This document shows, piece after piece, positions 59,441-64,000 of a stretch of DNA of 64,000 bases. This DNA is from Lepeophtheirus salmonis (taxonomy: Eukaryota; Arthropoda; Copepoda; Siphonostomatoida; Caligidae). The stretch is from the NCBI RefSeq assembly GCF_016086655.4, contig NC_052144.2:33697896-33761895 (forward strand), written 5' to 3'. The notes beneath the pieces are model-generated. The model saw only the letters and a list, made by a program, of their open reading frames with translations, was not told where the DNA came from and searched no databases. Numbering within the stretch: position 1 is the first letter of the stretch; each line of letters starts with the position of its first letter. The position numbers were made by a program, and so were the translations under genes.

Positions 59441-59994
59441 AACTTCAGTTTCCTTATTTCGTGGATAAAGTATTATTATTTATTTTGAATTAAATCTTTT
59501 TGACAGATTTGTTATAAAGTATAAAATGTATGTAAATATTTATTTTCTAAGGTCTCATGTGATAAAAAATAGAATACAGAGTTAAAAAAGTTTAATGTGG
59601 TTATTATTTCGCTATTTATTTTTTTATTATTAATACTTTATGAAATAACTTAACTTTTTGAAAATATTCCTAAAAATGATTTTGTGCAAAATAAAGAAAA
59701 CATTCTATATTTTAATATTTATTGACAAAATACATTATTTTCGCCTATTTCAGAATATGTTTGAGATTGTGCTAATTTTGTAAACGAATATTTTGTTATA
59801 TGTCGAAACTAAACAGTTTTTTGAATGTTTGGTATTATGAAAAAAATAATCGATCTATGAAATGTTCTAGCCATCATGTATTATTTTCTTTGTTCTCTTA
59901 TATTATTCAATCCTAGATAAGAGTCAAGAACATAAAAAAATATCTAGCATTATAGGACTGAAAGACTGGTGTATCTTAAGGCAGTTCTAACCAG
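59441..59994. other. AT-rich, nothing recognised
   Basis: Plain A/T-rich sequence. Confidence 0.45.
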
Positions 59995-60080
59995 GGTTGC
60001 AGAATCGGTACATAAAGTGCCCAACTCTGATTCCAGCATTTTGAATGTCACCCACTCTGATTCCAACACACAATTATTTA
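59995..60080 (+). repeat. GGAGTCGG-type dispersed repeat (family E), copy 1
   Basis: CAGGGTTGCAGAATCGGTAC, CCAACTCTGATTCCAG and CACTCTGATTCCAAC match the CAGGG..TGGAGTCGG / CTCCGACTCC arrangement common in invertebrate DNA elements. A second copy is at 61183. Element CAGGGGCG copy 5 follows 30 bp later. Confidence 0.55.
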
Positions 60081-60110
60081 ATAATAATTTTTATACTCTA
60101 TATAAGTACT

Positions 60111-60450
60111 CAGGGGCGTCCGCATCGGGTGGGCTGGAGGGGATGTAGTCCTCCCTTTCCCTCATTAAGAAAGTTTTGCTTTTTACTTTTACTTTTTTTT
60201 TATCAAGATGAAAAAATTTGGCAAATTATACAGCGGAGAAAAAATTTAATATTTAAAATTTTATACCAAATTTTTTTGCTGTGAATTAAAAAAAAAAAAA
60301 TCTACATAATTTAATTTATTTTTTATGAATAGCATTATTTTTTACAATAATATTTGATATTATTCTTTCAAAAAATGTATTATTTGAAATTTAATTTTAG
60401 TAATTAGTATTTTGTAGATTAATAATCTACAGCTGTGGGTTAAAAATAAA
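60111..60450 (-). mobile_element. hAT-like low-complexity element (CAGGGGCG family), copy 5
   Basis: It starts CAGGGGCGTCCGCATC followed by GGGTGGGCTGGAGGGG, the inverted form of the 3' end at 20041 and 41361, so this copy lies in reverse. The A/T array follows, and ACAGCTGTGGGTT near 60430 is another family word. The far terminus is not visible; family D sequence begins there. Confidence 0.65.
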
Positions 60451-60469
60451 AAATAAATACAAAATACAA

Positions 60470-60689
60470 GCCCGATGTAAAAAAATCGTACGGATAGCAA
60501 AAAATATTGATTAGGAAATCAGTCCTAGAACCGATCCAACAATAGTTCCGAGTTGTCTTTTCTTTATTGAATAAAAACCACGTTTTCCGTAATTCAGTCA
60601 TACTTCTGTCATATATGCTCTGAGATCGCAGTCTAGACATAAAACCGAACCAGAAATACATTCGGGCTAGGACCGAGTCTCAACACTAG
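60470..60689 (-). repeat. Repeat family D, copy ending TAGTGTTGAGACTCGG
   Basis: On the minus strand it starts TAGTGTTGAGACTCGGTCC and continues with TTCGGTTTTATG and GGATCGGTTCTAGGACTGA. It matches the start at 14353 and the words at 29569. A 73-codon minus frame here is repeat-derived. Confidence 0.55.
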
Positions 60690-61182
60690 TAGGTACTTAA
60701 TTGGTTAAAGCCACCTTCTGCCTAGGAATACATATATTATGTATGTATGTATATGTTGGAAATGATGTTTATCTAAACCTTGTTTTGATTAGTGGTTCTC
60801 TCACTCTGCTCTGCCTGTGTGGTCTACATACATACATAAATATAAAGGATCTTTAAGCATCTTGAGCGAACATAAATAAATAATAACTTTTCAATGCTGT
60901 TATTATTATTATTATTATAAGGAGGATGGAAATTGAATTTTACGATAAGATTTTTGTTTTCATTTGGTTCTTCTTTTGATTTTTCAAGAGGAGAACTCAT
61001 TTCCTGATTTATGTACGTACATTGAACATACATGGTTACATTTACTCACACATAGACCTAGTCTCTGTCTATGATCATAAAACCATACATCAAGATATTT
61101 GTACCCAGTTATTTTCAATTGATTGGATCGGTAGTCAATTTAATCAAAATAATATATCCCATGAAGCTGAATAGTTGGAACC
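60690..61182. other. AT-rich with microsatellites
   Basis: (TAT)n at 60899-60919 and TATG/GTAC patches near 60740 and 61010. No gene. Confidence 0.5.
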
Positions 61183-61235
61183 AGGGCTGAGGAATCGGTG
61201 TAAGGAGTCGGAAAAATTGTACCAACATCGATTCC
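61183..61235 (+). repeat. GGAGTCGG-type dispersed repeat (family E), copy 2
   Basis: CCAGGGCTGAGGAATCGGTG, AGGAGTCGG, TACCAACATCGATTCC match copy 1. The CAGGGGCG family copy 6 abuts directly, repeating the neighbourhood of copy 1. Confidence 0.55.
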
Positions 61236-61470
61236 CAGGACCGTCCACAAGATTATATTGGGGCATGGTTTTTGGATTTTGTTTCTCGAAAAAATTCCAA
61301 AAATCCATTGCTATCAAAAAAAAAAAAAAAAAAATTCTTGGAAAAAAATTTCAAATATTAAATATTTTGGATAAAATTTGAAAAATCCATAAAATAAGCA
61401 CAGAAAATTACATTTTTTGGAAAAAAATTTGAATTTTTTGGGAAAAACTATTAAACAAATAAATATGAAG
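61236..61470 (+). mobile_element. hAT-like low-complexity element (CAGGGGCG family), copy 6
   Basis: It starts CAGGACCGTCCACAAGATTA then TATTGGGGCATGGTTTTTGG, aligning with the 5' end at 41011. The interior includes a 20-odd A run and AAAAATTTCAAATATTAAAT units. The 3' end is lost. Confidence 0.6.
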
Positions 61471-62014
61471 AAAATTGATTATCACACATTTTGAAGCTTT
61501 GTTGAAAGATAATCAAATAATATTAGCTAATAACGCGCGCCTATTTATTATATTACATTTAGGGGCTTTTATTATTATATAAATGTTTTTTTTATTTAAT
61601 AAATTAGATTATTCGAAATAGCTCTTATCCCACGGATCTATTTCAAATCAATTTAGAAAGACGAGTTCTTGTATATTCCTTCAACATCTTTAGTCCAGAT
61701 TCAATTAGTCTTGATTTTTGTCATTATACGGCTTTTCATGTGGATAATAAAACATCAAAATGTACATTAAATCCAAGAAACTCCATGACTCAGAGTACTT
61801 AGGGTAAATCCGATGAGTCTTTTAGCTGGCCCGTTAATTTGTCATTGGTAGTATACAAAAGTAATTTTCTTTTCCTTAGCAGTTGTGATTATTATTTAAT
61901 TCCTGAGTGGTGAACATCCTTTCCTAAATGGATTCAATTATATTCAAACCCTGATTGAACATTCGTGTGTTACCATAAAAGACGGAACGTAGCCCCAAGG
62001 ATTTCTTGCAGAGT
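61471..62014. other. AT-rich, nothing recognised
   Basis: No gene or element structure assigned. Confidence 0.45.
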
Positions 62015-62240
62015 TATAATTGGACTCAGAGTAGAATTGGGGATCGAGATCGGTGTAATACTGGCAAATCTAATTGTTTATATCCTTTTTTCCTTCCTCT
62101 CTTGCCACAGCTGATTGTAGCTGAGTAAGGAAACGTCATGAACATTAATATTTCTCTACTCCAAAACATTCCTCAAATTGTCAAGGGAACCATCTTGATT
62201 ATCGTTTTCTTTACATGCCCATTCTTCCCTGGATTTTCAA
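62015..62240 (-). repeat. Dispersed repeat family B, copy 5 (longest)
   Basis: On the minus strand: AAGATGGTTCCCTTGACAAT, TGAGGAATGTTTTGGAGTAG, CATGACGTTTCCTTACTCAG, CTACAATCAGCTGTGGCAAG, CGATCTCGATCCCCAATTCT, GAGTCCAATTATAACTCTGC. This is the clearest statement of the family order and its minimum length of about 225 bp. Confidence 0.75.
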
Positions 62241-62812
62241 TTTTTGGTGGGGATATTTGGGACGCAAGGACGTTAGTACTCTTCAATTTTCTAGCAAGTG
62301 GGAACTAGTTGTACTCCAGTACTTTGGTAAAATATTTACTTATTAATGCTGCATTAACCATAGTTGTCACACATTTTATAATTTTTCACTGTAGGTGTAA
62401 TTTTTTTAATGTTCCTTAATTTTCTTCTGAAACCTGAGTATTAAGTGAAATTGGAACACCCTTGTTCAGTATATAATTTAACATGTCAATATTATAATGA
62501 AAACTAAAGCTAAAGTTTTAAACTTTCTAAAGGAAAAGTATTAATATTATTTATATATGATAAGTAGTATGCAAAAAGTGACTTCTTCATACCTTACGTT
62601 TGGTCTACTTCATCATTCATGAGCCTTTCAATTTTAAAGACAGTAAAAAATAATAATTCCTTTAATTAGGAGCTCCAATAAGTTCCTACAATATCTGCCC
62701 GTTTTCTCTAAAGTCTTCAATTTGAATCCTAATTTCTACTTAATCTACACCACCTCGAGAACAGTGCCTTCAATCATATTTTGTTCAACTAATTTATGTC
62801 ATTATTTTGTCT
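62241..62812. other. AT-rich, nothing recognised
   Basis: Plain sequence without gene or element signatures. Confidence 0.45.
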
Positions 62813-63076
62813 TAGGATATCTATATTGATCTGAAAAGTTTACGACCTCTCGTAAATAAAAGCTAATCAAATCAATCTAGTATCTATTGATCGTTACTCA
62901 CCAAAGTTTCAGCCATTTTGGACGTTGTTTGAGTGAGTTGACGGGAGTGTTTCTATGAAAAATATATTTTATCCAAAATGGTTAGATCAGCTTTGTTGAA
63001 TAGATGTGACTAGACTTAATTTACAAGTGCAGCCATCTTCACATTGAGGTCGGAAACTTTTCAGACCCCTCTCGTA
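62813..63076. mobile_element. Mariner-derived terminal-repeat element (family C), ~264 bp
   Basis: The left inner repeat GATCTGAAAAGTTTACGACC and the right end GGTCGGAAACTTTTCAGACC then CCTCTCGTA are inverted repeats. The TACGAGAGGGGTCTGAAAAG form is a typical mariner terminus next to a TA. The interior (with CATTTTGGACGTTGTTTGAG) has no transposase motifs. It fits a miniature element that depended on an autonomous mariner elsewhere. Confidence 0.7.
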
Positions 63077-64000
63077 GAGTTTCTTCTTAGGGACAGTCCT
63101 GAGGAAAACGAACTCCTTCTTCAATAATGCCAGATGGAAGGAATTGGAGTAAATGTCTTTATTAAGACATAATCAGCAAATAAACACAAAATTTAATTTA
63201 TTTTCTTTGTTCCATTTATCTGAACATCAACGAATGTGAGTTTTTCCAGCTGCCTATACATCTAGAGTTGAATGATAAATCTTCCTATATCAAATGCAAT
63301 TTGAGAGCCTGTCCGCCCATTTATGTGTACATAATATTACATACACATAAATATATTGAATGTCCCTCCTCCTTCAAATAATCATGATGACCGGCCTACA
63401 AATTATTATTATTATTTTTATGGTATATATGTAGAATAAAATGAGAATACATCAACTGTGCTGGATTGACCCCCGCCTCTCCTCTTTTTAATCTAATAAA
63501 AGGGTCGAAGTAAAAGGGATTATGTGCACGGATATATATATATGTATACCTCACGTGATTGCTCTCATATAATTGACTATGTACTTATCTCTTTCTTTTT
63601 CTCCACCTCCTACCCCCCTCGTCGTCTTCCAAGTAGTACTATAAGAACTACTAAGTATTTCGTTTTATCTTTAGGGCACACGAATATAAATATTTGAAGG
63701 GAAGAAAAAAAAATTCCGCGGTAAATTGAAAATAAAATAAAAAATACTTTTGAATGATATCTTCAACTAACACAAGTAAAGAAAAAAAAAAGAGTATGTA
63801 CGGAGAAAAAAGTACGGTGTGATTTCTTGGATTGACTTCTATGTTTCCAATCAAAATATTATTATTATTTTAATATGTAAGGGTGAAAAGTACTCAGATC
63901 CCTTGAAGGTCCGAAATTAATTAAAGGAAGAGTTGTTATAGAATTATAAAGATTAGAAGTCCTTTATACAAAATAAAGTACGTCTGGATTCTTTTATAAG
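63077..64000. other. AT-rich, no gene recognised
   Basis: It contains an ATTATTATTATTATT tract near 63403-63418 and a (TA)n at 63533-63541. No gene signature. Confidence 0.45.

Overview
The window is A+T-rich eukaryotic DNA, roughly two thirds or more A+T by eye. It has long homopolymer runs, microsatellites and a dense layer of decayed transposable elements, and no bacterial-style gene organisation. The element set (several mariner and Tc1-like families, tRNA-derived SINEs, hAT-like short elements) points to an animal, most likely an arthropod. A parasitic copepod such as a sea louse is my best guess. That guess is inference from remembered repeat content, and no sequence here proves the species.

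No intact conserved protein gene was recognised. The best candidate for a host gene start is at 1497-1822: a TATA box, a start codon opening a 17-residue signal-peptide-like sequence, a GTATGT splice donor, a 93-bp intron and a second exon resembling the first strand of a large lipid-transfer/vitellogenin N-terminal domain. It is very short and may be a broken gene start. A weaker open reading frame with an MGNCL start lies at 24160-24378.

The rest is mostly a transposon graveyard. (1) One mariner family is present as three broken copies (426-1022, 14935-15215, 27109-27825), a second as one copy (57036-57905), and a third as a 264-bp terminal-repeat-only element (62813-63076). (2) Tc1-like transposase remnants lie at 15557-16090, 17930-18536, 29792-30112, 30972-31134, 53755-54610 and 55450-56012. 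A double-deleted Tc1 of the type common in fish genomes lies at 10136-10411. (3) Six copies of a low-complexity hAT-like family with CAGGGGCGTCC ends are scattered from 11607 to about 61470. (4) There is a tRNA-derived SINE family (four copies), a second dispersed family with five copies, and three further families of short repeats. (5) A decayed gene at 52130-53704 belongs to a multi-copy animal family of unknown function with an RNase-H-like look.

The elements do not form a working pathway. Recurring themes are the loss of the central catalytic part of transposases while both ends survive, and nesting of one repeat in another (47.7-49.0 kb, 52.1-54.6 kb, 60.0-61.5 kb). All family names come from reading translations by eye and from memory; no search was run.
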